Assembly: GCF_005771405.1 (NCBI RefSeq)
Contig: NZ_VAUA01000006.1
Location: forward strand, 255,678 to 319,677
From: Parasedimentitalea maritima
GTDB taxonomy: Bacteria > Pseudomonadota > Alphaproteobacteria > Rhodobacterales > Rhodobacteraceae
Direction: 5' to 3'
DNA: 64,000 bases
The notes below the pieces were generated by a model that was not told where the DNA came from, ran no database searches, and saw only the letters and a program-made list of their open reading frames with translations. Below, in pieces: positions 34,789 to 43,177 of this stretch; position 1 is the first letter of the stretch; the number at the start of each line of letters is the position of its first letter. Position numbers and translations under genes: made by a program.

Positions 34789-36016
34789 GCTACTTTTTTG
34801 TTCCATGCTGACCGTTCTCCCAGACTTCCTTTTTCGACGTTACGCACAGGGCAAGCGGATTGGCGAAGAGATAAACCTGTTTTCGGTTTGGTATGAATTG
34901 CGTTGGGGAATTACCGCCTGTGCGATCCTGACAATCTCTTTGATCACCACGATTTTCTACTACCACCCGGCAACCACCAAAGTTGGGTCGTTCTTTCGTA
35001 CGGTAACTATTCTGCCTGAGACCAGTGGTCGGGTGATTGAAGTGCTACAAGACAATAATGCGCTAGTAGAGGCGGGCGACATAATTTTTCGCCTCGACGA
35101 TGCCAGCCAAGCCGCAGCTGTTGCCACTGCCGAGGCAAAGGTGAACGAAACGGTTGCATCTCTTTCGGTTGCTGCCACCGATTTGGCAGCAGCAGATGCA
35201 GGTGTTGGACAGGTACAGGCGGCCCTGCAGCAGGCTCGAGACGATCTTGAGCGCAATCTGACCCTGCGTGAGCGCGGCTCCAGTGCTGTTCGCGAAACTG
35301 AGATTGAGAGACTGGAAAACCTGGTTAACAAGCGCGAAGCAGAACTGGACGCTGCCGAAGCGAATAAATCATCGGTTGAGGAAAAAATATCGGTTCTGAT
35401 CCCTGCGCAGATGGCAAGCGCCGAAGCAGCGTTGAAACAGGCCGAAGCGGAGCTGGCTAAAACTGTTGTCAAAGCCAGCGTTCCGGGTCGTGTTGAACAG
35501 TTCGAGCTGCAAGAGGGCGATTACATCAATCCGATCTTGCGTCCTGCAGGTATTCTGGTGCCAACCGAATTTGTAGATCGGGAGCGTTTTGCAGCCGGGT
35601 TTGGGCAATTGACCGCGAATGTGATCAAGCCGGGAATGTACGCAGAGATGGGCTGTTTGTCCAAGCCGTTCACGATCATTCCAATGGTTGTTGTCGGGAT
35701 ACAGGATGTGATTTCCGCAGGTCAGATGCGGCCTTCGGATGTTCTGCGCGATGTCCAGGATAATGGCCGCCCGGGCACGCTTACAGTGTTCTTGGAACCC
35801 GTCTACGAAGGGCAGGCTGATGATATCCCACCGGGCAGTACCTGTCTGGCCAATGCCTATACAAACAACCACCACCTGTTGGATAACCCGGACCTGGGCA
35901 CGGGTGAGTGGCTATTCCTGCATATGGTCGATACGGTTGGCATTGTGCATGCCTTGTTACTGAGGATCCAAATGTTGATGCTGCCGGTGCAGACACTGGT
36001 GTTCTCGGGACACTGA
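34781..36016 (+). CDS. HlyD-family secretion / membrane fusion protein
   Basis: 411 residues. A single membrane segment (about 47-65, CAILTISLITTIFYYHP) is followed by the lipoyl half TSGRVIEVLQDNNALVEAGD, a coiled-coil hairpin rich in Ala/Glu (about 105-225), the second lipoyl half VVKASVPGRVEQFELQEGDY, and a beta-barrel domain. It would span the periplasm to link an inner-membrane pump with an outer-membrane channel. No transporter is encoded beside it except the divergently oriented MATE gene across a terminator. Confidence 0.9.
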   Translation: MLELLFCSMLTVLPDFLFRRYAQGKRIGEEINLFSVWYELRWGITACAILTISLITTIFYYHPATTKVGSFFRTVTILPETSGRVIEVLQDNNALVEAGDIIFRLDDASQAAAVATAEAKVNETVASLSVAATDLAAADAGVGQVQAALQQARDDLERNLTLRERGSSAVRETEIERLENLVNKREAELDAAEANKSSVEEKISVLIPAQMASAEAALKQAEAELAKTVVKASVPGRVEQFELQEGDYINPILRPAGILVPTEFVDRERFAAGFGQLTANVIKPGMYAEMGCLSKPFTIIPMVVVGIQDVISAGQMRPSDVLRDVQDNGRPGTLTVFLEPVYEGQADDIPPGSTCLANAYTNNHHLLDNPDLGTGEWLFLHMVDTVGIVHALLLRIQMLMLPVQTLVFSGH

Positions 36017-36020
36017 TTTT

Positions 36021-36050
36021 GCTGAAATAGACTGAAATAGACTGAAGCAG
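36021..36050. repeat. Three tandem 10-bp repeats
   Basis: GCTGAAATAG, ACTGAAATAG, ACTGAAGCAG follow one another between the HlyD stop codon and its terminator. Probably local slippage; no function suggested. Confidence 0.6.
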
Positions 36051-36081
36051 GCCCGGAATTGCTCCGGGCCTGTTTTGTTTT
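36047..36081 (+). terminator. Rho-independent terminator of the HlyD operon
   Basis: CAGGCCCGGA-ATTGC-TCCGGGCCTG (36048-36072) is a perfect 10-bp stem followed by TTTTGTTTT. It sits between the convergent HlyD and MATE genes. Confidence 0.9.
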
Positions 36082-37483
36082 AGGTTGTTGGGCTGGTCTG
36101 AGGTGTGGAACGCAATTGCAACAGGACAACCACTGTCACCGCAAGAACCATTATCTCGGCCACAACGCCGGCGTACCAGATGCCGGGCTCGCCAATGACA
36201 AAGGGCAAGGCAAAGGTAAGCGGGATGGCAAACAGATAGGTGCGCGACAGCCCCAAAATAGCAGCGCGCGCAGCATCACCCACGGCCTGAAAATACCCAG
36301 CAATCATCATTAAAGGCCCAAACAGGAACAGGGTCAGGGTCCCAATGGGCAGAATGCGTGCCAGCTCTTGCTGGATAAGCATATCATTGATGAACACGCC
36401 GCCCAACCAAGGAGCGGTAAGGACAAAGGCAAACTGCACCAATGCGCAATATCCAAAGGCAACGGTCACAGAAATAAACGTTGCTTTATGCGCACGCTCG
36501 GTCTGTCTGGCACCATAGTTGTTGCCGACGATGGTTTGGAACGCCAGACTGAGCCCCAGCAAAGGCAGGAAGGTAAAGGTCATCAGACGCGTCATGATAC
36601 CAAAGGCCCCGCTGGTAGGTTCAAAGTGATCTCCAGCCCAGACCTGAAGACCAAACAGGGTGACGCCTGCTGAAAGTGACAGCCCGATGTAACCAAGGCT
36701 GGAGGGCGCGCCTAAGGCTAGCAATTCACGCCAGTACTGGGTGATCGGCGTGAATGTAAAACTGTTCTGACCGCTGTTTGAACGATGCCGATACAGAAGA
36801 ATTGCCGCCATGGCGCAGATCTGTGACAAGACTGTACCATAGGCCGACCCATTCACCCCCCATTGGATTTGGACCACAAACAGCCAGTCAAACACGATGT
36901 TCAGGATAGCCGACAGCAGGGTGATAAAGGTCATGGCAGGCAACAGACCTTCGGCGCGGAGCGCGTCGATGTTGATGGCCAGCACAAACACCAGTGGTGA
37001 GCAGAAAATCAGGATTGCCATGTAACCCCATCCCAAATTCGCCAGTACCTCAGATCCGTTTGCCACCCAGATCGACAACTGCCCACCGAGCAGTGCAAAG
37101 CCAATGATAAGGATCGCACAAACCAGCATCGAAAGTTGTATGGCGCTGGTAAATACTGCCTGCGCCGTGGTGATATTGCCAGCACCTGTCTGGCGCGCAT
37201 AGACCGATGAAAAACCGTTTGAAACCAATGTCGAAAGTGCAATCAGCATCATATAGAGTGGGAACATGAGTGTGACGGCCACCACAGCATCGGTGCCGAC
37301 GTAGATGCCCAGAAAATAGGCATCAACAACGGTGAACAAACCGTTCACCAGCATCACCAGTACAATAGGCAACGCCGTTTTAAGGAAGAGCGTCATGATA
37401 GGGCCAGACAAATAGATATTGTCAGGGTGCCGGGTGTCGGCGACCTGTCCCGCGCCATGCGCAGGGCGTTCAGTATTAGACAT
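36080..37483 (-). CDS. MATE-family multidrug/toxin efflux transporter
   Basis: 467 residues from ATG 37483 (MSNTERPAHG), with GAGG upstream. About twelve hydrophobic segments are present. The conserved N-terminal region is LFLKTALPIVLVMLVNGLFT then VDAYFLGIYVGTDAVVAVTL, and the second half carries GAFGIMTRLMTF and QTIVGNNYGARQTERAHK, the paired MATE signature. It exports cationic compounds using a sodium or proton gradient. Substrate unknown. Confidence 0.92.
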   Translation of the reverse strand: MSNTERPAHGAGQVADTRHPDNIYLSGPIMTLFLKTALPIVLVMLVNGLFTVVDAYFLGIYVGTDAVVAVTLMFPLYMMLIALSTLVSNGFSSVYARQTGAGNITTAQAVFTSAIQLSMLVCAILIIGFALLGGQLSIWVANGSEVLANLGWGYMAILIFCSPLVFVLAINIDALRAEGLLPAMTFITLLSAILNIVFDWLFVVQIQWGVNGSAYGTVLSQICAMAAILLYRHRSNSGQNSFTFTPITQYWRELLALGAPSSLGYIGLSLSAGVTLFGLQVWAGDHFEPTSGAFGIMTRLMTFTFLPLLGLSLAFQTIVGNNYGARQTERAHKATFISVTVAFGYCALVQFAFVLTAPWLGGVFINDMLIQQELARILPIGTLTLFLFGPLMMIAGYFQAVGDAARAAILGLSRTYLFAIPLTFALPFVIGEPGIWYAGVVAEIMVLAVTVVVLLQLRSTPQTSPTT

Positions 37484-37765
37484 CAAAAACCTCGTTTTGT
37501 GTTCGGATGCGGATTTCAGGCTGGGGCTCGCATTACCAACAAACCGCAAAAAAACGGAAGTCAGATATCTCTGCTTGAGGCTTCACCAAGGAAAATCCCG
37601 CGAACGGCAGGGGCTCAAACCCTGTGCGCCTGTGATGCGGGATTAGGGAATGCCTGTCAAGATTGCGAGTTTCGATCTTGGTCTTGCCCTGTTGTCACAG
37701 GATCACATTACAGGCTCCGCATATTGTGACTGGTGATCTGGGCGTGGCAGGCGGTAATAGGGGGC

Positions 37766-38371
37766 ATGTTAGACGCTCGTATTCGCCTCTTCATCGACCC
37801 GCTGCTGAATGCACAGGGCCGCAAACTGGCCCACTTTGGGATCAGTGCCAATCAGGTCACTTTGCTGGGGCTGGCGCTGGGCCTGACCGCGGCACTCTTG
37901 ATTGCTCTGGGTGCGCCGGGCTGGGCATTGCTGCCTCTGTTGTTGTCGCGTCTGGCAGACGGATTGGACGGTGCGGTGGCCCGGGCCAGTCAGCCCAGCG
38001 ACTTTGGTGGCTTGCTGGACATCTCCTGCGACTTTGCCGTTTACGGAGCTGTTCCTCTGGGATTTGTACTGGCAGATCCCGCATCCAATGGTGTTGCTGG
38101 GGCATTCCTGTTGGCCAGTTTCTATGTCAGCGGTACCAGTTTTCTGGGCTACGCGATACTGGCTGAGAAGCGCAAGATGACCACACAAGCACAGGGAGTA
38201 AAAACGCTGTATTATGTGGGCGGACTACTGGAAGGGGCTGAAACCATAGGATTTTTTGTATTGCTGTGCCTTTGGCCGGTTGCTTTTGCGCCACTGGCCT
38301 GGGTGTTTGGCACGTTGTGTCTTGTGACCGCTGCTGTGCGGGTTTGGCTGGCATGGCGGGTGTTTAGCTAG
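37766..38371 (+). CDS. CDP-alcohol phosphatidyltransferase family protein
   Basis: 201 residues from ATG 37766 (MLDARIRLFIDP); GTG 37733 is an alternative in frame. The motif is DGAVARASQPSDFGGLLDIS then C-D-F: D-G-x2-A-R-x7-G-x3-D-x3-D, one residue shorter between A-R and G than the classical spacing seen in the pssA product of this window. About six hydrophobic segments follow. It transfers a phosphatidyl group to an alcohol (for example glycerol phosphate or inositol); the alcohol is unknown. Confidence 0.85.
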   Translation: MLDARIRLFIDPLLNAQGRKLAHFGISANQVTLLGLALGLTAALLIALGAPGWALLPLLLSRLADGLDGAVARASQPSDFGGLLDISCDFAVYGAVPLGFVLADPASNGVAGAFLLASFYVSGTSFLGYAILAEKRKMTTQAQGVKTLYYVGGLLEGAETIGFFVLLCLWPVAFAPLAWVFGTLCLVTAAVRVWLAWRVFS

Positions 38372-38723
38372 AAACTTAGTGTCAGGTTTGAGAATGCTTC
38401 TGCAAAGTCACACTGACTGAAACCAAAATCGCGCGCATAGGACCTGCTATGGTCTAGAACTGTAGCTGCAGATCACGTCCAAGAAACGGTTGATGCGGAG
38501 TCAATTTGGCACGCTCAAAGTGGAATGGTTGGCATCAGATCTTCATAATGTCGAAAATTTAGCGGATTTCCATTCGAGAACCCCATTAAAAATAGGAAGG
38601 GTTCCCTCCCAAATGATAGCTGCAGCGGATTTGCCTAAAACAGTATTTTCTTCATCAACTCAGAGGCCATTTTCCGTGCTATTCTGACGTTCAGAGCTGA
38701 ACAAATAATATAGGCGGTAACCA
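38372..38723. other. AT-rich intergenic region
   Basis: 352 bp of lower GC content. A possible 65-codon frame at 38490-38687 has no ribosome binding site and no family resemblance. Nothing else is recognised. Confidence 0.4.
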
Positions 38724-39167
38724 ATGAAGGCTTCAACGCTAAGTGATATGATCGCCGGTCAACAGGTGCATAGTACATCCCCCAATGATACTGTGCGAAC
38801 CGCCTGTATTATCATGACCTCCGTGAATGTCGGTGCCCTTCCTGTCGTAGACGACAACGGAACGCTCGTTGGGATATTTAGTGAGCGAGATGTCATCCAA
38901 CGCAGCGTTATCGTGTACCGCCCATCGGCGACGACACTGGTTAAGCAGGTAATGACTCCCAACCCTCAATGGCTTTCTCCGGATGCAAAACCGATCGAAG
39001 CCTACCAAATAATGATCAAAGGCAAGTTCCGTCATTTGCCGATCTGCGACGAGGGACAGGTTTTGGGGATCGTTTCTATTCGCGATTTCAACCCGCCAAG
39101 CAATTCCATATTCGACCGACTGCGCGGAAATACCGCCAAGGCCAGTGCGCCAGCGCGGTTGTTTTAG
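38724..39167 (+). CDS. Two-CBS-domain protein
   Basis: 147 residues: MKASTLSDMIAGQQVHSTSP, then CBS 1 (about 12-66, with GALPVVDDNGTLVGIFSERD) and CBS 2 (about 76-130, with FRHLPICDEGQVLGIVSIRD). Stand-alone CBS pairs bind adenine nucleotides and regulate partner proteins. No partner gene is adjacent; the flanks are long non-coding stretches. Confidence 0.9.
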   Translation: MKASTLSDMIAGQQVHSTSPNDTVRTACIIMTSVNVGALPVVDDNGTLVGIFSERDVIQRSVIVYRPSATTLVKQVMTPNPQWLSPDAKPIEAYQIMIKGKFRHLPICDEGQVLGIVSIRDFNPPSNSIFDRLRGNTAKASAPARLF

Positions 39168-39590
39168 CAGCAGCTGCAAGGGCGTTTGAAAAGGGCTGTT
39201 TGGCATAGGACAGCATCTCTAACGCTAACAATAGGCCGTTGAGCAGTATAGCTCGATGGTTAGCAATCTTGTGGTCAGAATTGGCGCTGCTATTTCCACA
39301 GAGCAAAGCATTTAGTGTTGGAAGGCGATAGGGCTCTCGTTTTCGGGGGCAAAGGGTGCGTAGCATCGCTGCCCACACCTGACCTTCCCCCGGGAAGACA
39401 CTCCACACCTCCCCGAGGTCTGGAGATGGTGTTTTGGGGTCCTTTTCAATAGAACATTCTTTTGTCAGGCTATGGCGGATACCAGACGTTAGCTGCGACA
39501 AACACAAACAACAGAGATGCGGACAAAATGGGCTTTCGCTGCACCCGTACCAACGCCCGCCTTTCATTTACCTTATTATGCGAGAGGCAT
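39168..39590. other. Intergenic region between convergent CBS and CobT-like genes
   Basis: 423 bp without a supported gene. It holds the third, diverged copy of the dispersed palindromic element (39375-39420). A 159-codon minus-strand frame crossing it also overlaps the CBS gene and has no recognisable content. Confidence 0.5.
39375..39420 (-). repeat. Dispersed palindromic intergenic element, copy 3 (inverted, diverged)
   Basis: On the minus strand this matches copy 1: CCTGACCTTCCCCCGGGAAG, eight differing bases, then CACCTCCCC and an AGGTC end. The outer pairing GACCT/AGGTC and the inner CTTCCC/GGGAAG palindrome are kept while the eight bases between and the outermost bases differ. Confidence 0.65.
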
Positions 39591-40502
39591 TTACGAAAAA
39601 AGCGAACCAAGGAAATCGGGTAGTTTGGTAGAGATTTGCTCAAGCCGATCCACCTTTAGGTTGATCGGGTAAAGACGGCTAACATCGTGATCGATACCAA
39701 TCCCAGCAATACGAAATCCTTGGGTCGCCACAACATCTGAGACCACTGACTCCAGATGCCTCCATAGTAATTCAGTACCATTCTCGTGAAGAGTGCTGTC
39801 GTCGACTGGTGCACCATCTGAAATTACGATTATGAGGTTCTGATCAGAGCCTTGGTTCTTTAGTCTTTCGGCTGCCCAGAAGACCGCTTCACCATCAATG
39901 TTCTCCTTTAGAACAGCGCTTCGGAGAATATGATGGATTGACCATGGGCATCCGGGATTCGTGCTCGATGCTTTGCGATAGCAAATATGCAGTAAATCGT
40001 TAAGACGACCTGGATTTTTGGGGCGTCCCTTGGAAATCCACCGCTTCCGCGAATTTCCACCCTTCCATGCCGCTGTTGTGAAACCAAGAATTTCGAATTT
40101 CACGCCGAGCCTACTGAGGAAATCACCAATCATCTGAACCATTAGGCAAGCGATGATCGCTCTTTGTCCCTTAAGAGATCCAGAATGATCGACAACGATT
40201 GAAACTGTTGTTGAGCGAAAATCGTTATTCTGCGCAAGAACGTCACTGATGCGGGCCGCTGAAATTAGGGCAGCCCTTGTTCTCTCCAATTCCGTAGCTG
40301 CTTGGTAGGCATCGATTTGCGCCTGCCAAATTGTACGGTCCTTGGCGGAAAGTTCGCGCCCCAGCTCATCTCCTGTCAACTCAACGTCAAACTCGGTCGT
40401 AAAAATCGAATAACCGGAATCACTTTTCTGAAGTTGCCAAGGCCATCTCAAGTCTTTTTCTCCTTCGAATACATAGCAAAATCCTATTGGAATAGAGTCC
40501 AA
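39591..40502 (-). CDS. Orphan CobT-like VWA-domain protein
   Basis: 303 residues; the only early start is TTG 40502, with an in-frame stop two codons upstream and no clear ribosome binding site. The protein matches the C-terminal half of cobaltochelatase subunit CobT: YSIFTTEFDVELTGDEL, then VSIVVDHSGSLKGQ (MIDAS-type D-x-S-x-S), KFEILGFTTAAWKGG, GRPKNPGRLNDLLHICY, LKENIDGEAVFWAAERL and VISDGAPVDDSTL. The acidic N-terminal half of CobT (family about 600 residues) is missing. CobT works with the AAA+ protein CobS; no such gene is nearby. It may be a truncated copy or a free VWA adaptor of another MoxR/AAA system. Confidence 0.75.
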   Translation of the reverse strand: MDSIPIGFCYVFEGEKDLRWPWQLQKSDSGYSIFTTEFDVELTGDELGRELSAKDRTIWQAQIDAYQAATELERTRAALISAARISDVLAQNNDFRSTTVSIVVDHSGSLKGQRAIIACLMVQMIGDFLSRLGVKFEILGFTTAAWKGGNSRKRWISKGRPKNPGRLNDLLHICYRKASSTNPGCPWSIHHILRSAVLKENIDGEAVFWAAERLKNQGSDQNLIIVISDGAPVDDSTLHENGTELLWRHLESVVSDVVATQGFRIAGIGIDHDVSRLYPINLKVDRLEQISTKLPDFLGSLFS

Positions 40503-40740
40503 GCATCAACCAAAGTCACTTCGATGATGCCGATCACTACAAGGGCTTAGATGTTTGATATTTGTTCTGGTTTCAAAAATTCGGTTTTGGGCGTCCCGGA
40601 AAGGCTTGACGTTCGCTGCCACGCAGAAAATCAGTAGTTTGGGTTCGAACCTGTCATTCGTTGCAATCGTCACGAATGGTCGAAATTGGTAGAAGGTTTT
40701 GCAGGCTAAGGCGCAACGGCCCAAATTTCTTACTTCTCCT

Positions 40741-40770
40741 AAAAAAGGCCCGCCAAAATGACGGGCCTTT
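40741..40770 (-). terminator. Rho-independent terminator of the xdh-BMP transporter operon
   Basis: AAAGGCCCG/CGGGCCTTT (40744-40752 with 40762-40770) with a 9-base loop; on the minus strand the stem runs into TTTTTT. It lies 22 bases past the BMP protein stop codon, the last gene of the operon. Confidence 0.88.
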
Positions 40771-40792
40771 CGGTATCTCACAAGCGATCCGC

Positions 40793-41866
40793 TTACTGTG
40801 GAATTTCGCCTTCGATGCCTTCTACAAAGAAGTTCATGCCAGCCAGTGTGCCATCGTCGGCAGTTTCACCGTCAGCCAGCCAGGCAGAGCCGTCCTGCTT
40901 GTTAATCGGGCCAGTGAAGGCGTGGTAGGAACCATCTGCCAGTGCGGCCTTCATAGCGAGTGCGGCCTCTTTGACGTCAGCAGGAACTGCGTCTGAGATC
41001 TCGCCGATGCCAACCATACCAGCGCCAATACCGTCCCAGGTCATAGCCGATTCCCAGGTGCCGTCCATGACAGCCTGGGTGCGGGCGATGTAGTAAGGGG
41101 CCCAGTCGTCGATGATCGACGATACACGTGGTTTAGGACCGTACTCTGACATGTCCGAAGCCTGACCAAAGGTGATCACGTTACCAGCTGTCTGGGCCGC
41201 AGCCTGAGGCGCCGTTGAATCAGTGTGCTGCAGGATCACGTCAGCACCCTGTTCGATCAGAACCTTGGCAGCGTCTGCTTCTTTGGCCGGGTCAAACCAT
41301 GTGAAGGCCCAAACGATCTTGAACTGAACATCAGGGTTAACTTTTTTGGCGTGGATGTAGGCCGAGTTGATGCCACGGACAACTTCGGGGATAGGGAAGG
41401 ACCCGATGTAGCCAACGATGTTGCTCTCGGTCATGTGGCCCGCGATGGTGCCTTGCACAGCACGGCCTTCATAGAAGCGGGCTGAGTAGGTCGACACGTT
41501 TGGCGCGGTTTTATAACCGGTTGCGTGCTCGAACCGAACGTTGGGGAATTTCTTCGCAACGTTGATGGTTGGATCCATGTAGCCAAAAGAGGTGGTGAAG
41601 ATCAGGTCAGCGCCTTCCAGTGCCATCTGGGTCATCACACGCTCGGAGTCAGGGCCTTCAGCTACGTTTTCAACATAGACAGTTTCGACCTTGTCACCAA
41701 AGGCTTCTACAACGGCCTTGCGGCCCTGGTCGTGCTCGTATGTCCAGCCGCCGTCGCCGACGGGGCCTACATAAACAAAGCCTACCTTGGTTTTGTCTGC
41801 GGCCATGGCTGTTGTCGCCAGACCCAGAGCCATCGCGGCGCTGGTCAGAAGGGTTGTCAGTTTCAT
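40793..41866 (-). CDS. BMP-family ABC transporter substrate-binding protein
   Basis: 357 residues from ATG 41866, with GGGAG upstream. A signal peptide (MKLTTLLTSAAMALGLATTA, cut near AMA-A) is followed by the BMP/Med fold: KVGFVYVGPVGDGGWTYEHD, DLIFTTSFGYMDPTINVAKK, FPNVRFEHATGYKT and GADVILQHTDSTAPQAAA. The BMP family binds nucleosides and purines. It is the last gene of the xdh operon and supplies its two permeases and double ATPase, so a purine or nucleoside ligand is likely. Confidence 0.92.
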   Translation of the reverse strand: MKLTTLLTSAAMALGLATTAMAADKTKVGFVYVGPVGDGGWTYEHDQGRKAVVEAFGDKVETVYVENVAEGPDSERVMTQMALEGADLIFTTSFGYMDPTINVAKKFPNVRFEHATGYKTAPNVSTYSARFYEGRAVQGTIAGHMTESNIVGYIGSFPIPEVVRGINSAYIHAKKVNPDVQFKIVWAFTWFDPAKEADAAKVLIEQGADVILQHTDSTAPQAAAQTAGNVITFGQASDMSEYGPKPRVSSIIDDWAPYYIARTQAVMDGTWESAMTWDGIGAGMVGIGEISDAVPADVKEAALAMKAALADGSYHAFTGPINKQDGSAWLADGETADDGTLAGMNFFVEGIEGEIPQ

Positions 41867-41894
41867 CAAAAGTCTCCCAGGTTGATTGTCATTG

Positions 41895-41912
41895 GCCCCA
41901 AAATATTGGGGC
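41895..41912 (-). promoter_or_regulatory. Hairpin between ABC permease and BMP binding-protein genes
   Basis: GCCCCAA-AATA-TTGGGGC is a perfect 7-bp stem in the 94-bp gap, the longest gap of this otherwise overlapping operon. A second GC-rich dyad lies at about 41922-41943. These may set separate expression or processing of the binding-protein message. Confidence 0.5.
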
Positions 41913-41960
41913 AGGTTAGAACGCCCCCCGTTTGCCGGGGAGCGTGAAAATTGCGGCCTC

Positions 41961-42881
41961 TTAACGGGAGGCGTGGAAATTGCGGCCCAGGGCAGCGGGC
42001 GCGCTGCTCTTGTCGGCGGAAAGGATGACAAGCACAATGATTGTAATCACATAGGGCGACATTGCCAGATATTCGACAGGGATGGCAACGCCTGCGGCCT
42101 GCAGATTAAGCTGTACAACCGTGATGCCGCCAAAAAGATAGGCACCCAACAAGGCACGCCAGGGTTTCCAGCTGGAGAACACCACCAGCGCCAGGGCAAT
42201 CCAGCCTACACCGGCTGTCATGCCCTCGGTCCACTGTGGCACCCGGATCAGGCTGATATAGGCGCCACCCAAGCCAGCACAGGCGCCACCGAACATGATG
42301 GCCAGAATGCGGATACGTACGACCTTGTATCCCAGGGCATGGGCCGCATCGTGGTTTTCACCAACGGCGCGCAGCACCAGTCCGACACGGCTGTACTTCA
42401 GCAGGGCCCAGACACCTGCGGTCAAGGCGATGCCAATATACAGGATTGGGTCATGGCCAAACAGGATCGGCCCAATGACCGGTAGATCGCTGAGGAATGG
42501 AATATCCAGTTTGCCCATTTGTGGTGGCTTGATGCCAACATAGCTTTGTCCGAGCAGTGCCGAGAGACCAAGACCGAACAACGTCAGGGCCAGCCCACTG
42601 GCCACCTGATTGGCTTGTGCCACTTGGGTCAGCAGAACAAACAGGAGCGAGAACACCGCGCCACAGGCCGCCGAGGCAATAAAGCCCAGCCAAGGTGAGC
42701 CTGTTTCGACGGTAATGGCAAAGCCGCCAATGGCGCCGATAATCATCATACCTTCGACACCAAGGTTCAGCACGCCGGCTTTTTCCACCACTAATTCGCC
42801 GATTGCAGCTAACAGGATAGGGGTTGCTGCCACCATGAGAGAGGCGATCAGCAGGACGGGATTGATTGCAGAAAGATCCAT
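41961..42881 (-). CDS. ABC transporter permease (nucleoside/purine, BMP-associated)
   Basis: 306 residues from ATG 42881, which shares one base with the stop codon of the preceding gene. Typical BranchedC/nucleoside-type permease blocks are LVVEKAGVLNLGVEGMMIIG, GLALTLFGLGLSALLGQSYV and VRILAIMFGGACAGLGGAYI. It has about eight hydrophobic segments and forms the pore with the permease at 43177-44259. Confidence 0.93.
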   Translation of the reverse strand: MDLSAINPVLLIASLMVAATPILLAAIGELVVEKAGVLNLGVEGMMIIGAIGGFAITVETGSPWLGFIASAACGAVFSLLFVLLTQVAQANQVASGLALTLFGLGLSALLGQSYVGIKPPQMGKLDIPFLSDLPVIGPILFGHDPILYIGIALTAGVWALLKYSRVGLVLRAVGENHDAAHALGYKVVRIRILAIMFGGACAGLGGAYISLIRVPQWTEGMTAGVGWIALALVVFSSWKPWRALLGAYLFGGITVVQLNLQAAGVAIPVEYLAMSPYVITIIVLVILSADKSSAPAALGRNFHASR

Positions 42882-43177
42882 TACACGGCTCCCAAGAATT
42901 TTACACCGAATAGCGAGCCGGTGATTGCCCCAGTCCAAGTCCCGGCCAGAGCGGCCATTTCGCTAAGTCGTTCACCTGAGCGAGAGAAGATCGCGACCAT
43001 TAGGAAGCCCGCAAATGGGACTCCAGCTGCCACGAGAAGGAGAGCGAAACCTCCCCAGCTAGATCCGGCGATGCCAAGAAAAGCTGGGAGAAACGCGAGG
43101 GGAGTTAGTGAAAGTGCAGCTAGGACAACAAAGCTGATAGCAGCAGCTTTCGCGAAACGTTGAGAGAGGGCTTTCAT
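42881..43177 (-). CDS. Unknown small membrane protein inside the purine transporter operon
   Basis: 98 residues from ATG 43177. Start and stop both overlap the neighbouring permease genes by one base (TGATG at 43175-43179, TAATG at 42879-42883), so translation is coupled at each end and the gene is clearly real. Three hydrophobic stretches are seen: ISFVVLAALSLTPLAFLPAF, WGGFALLLVAAGVPFAGFLM and WTGAITGSLFGVKFLG. I do not recognise the family. It could be an accessory subunit or modulator of the importer. Confidence 0.8.
   Translation of the reverse strand: MKALSQRFAKAAAISFVVLAALSLTPLAFLPAFLGIAGSSWGGFALLLVAAGVPFAGFLMVAIFSRSGERLSEMAALAGTWTGAITGSLFGVKFLGAV

Noticed and set aside
38490..38687. 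65-codon frame before the CBS gene
   Set aside because: No ribosome binding site, atypical composition, no recognisable content.
39088..39567. 159-codon minus-strand frame in the gap after the CBS gene
   Set aside because: Overlaps the CBS gene, crosses the repeat copy, no start signal and no family resemblance.
40641..40652. GGGTTCGAACCT, resembling a tRNA T-arm
   Set aside because: No acceptor stem, D-arm or anticodon arm can be built around it.
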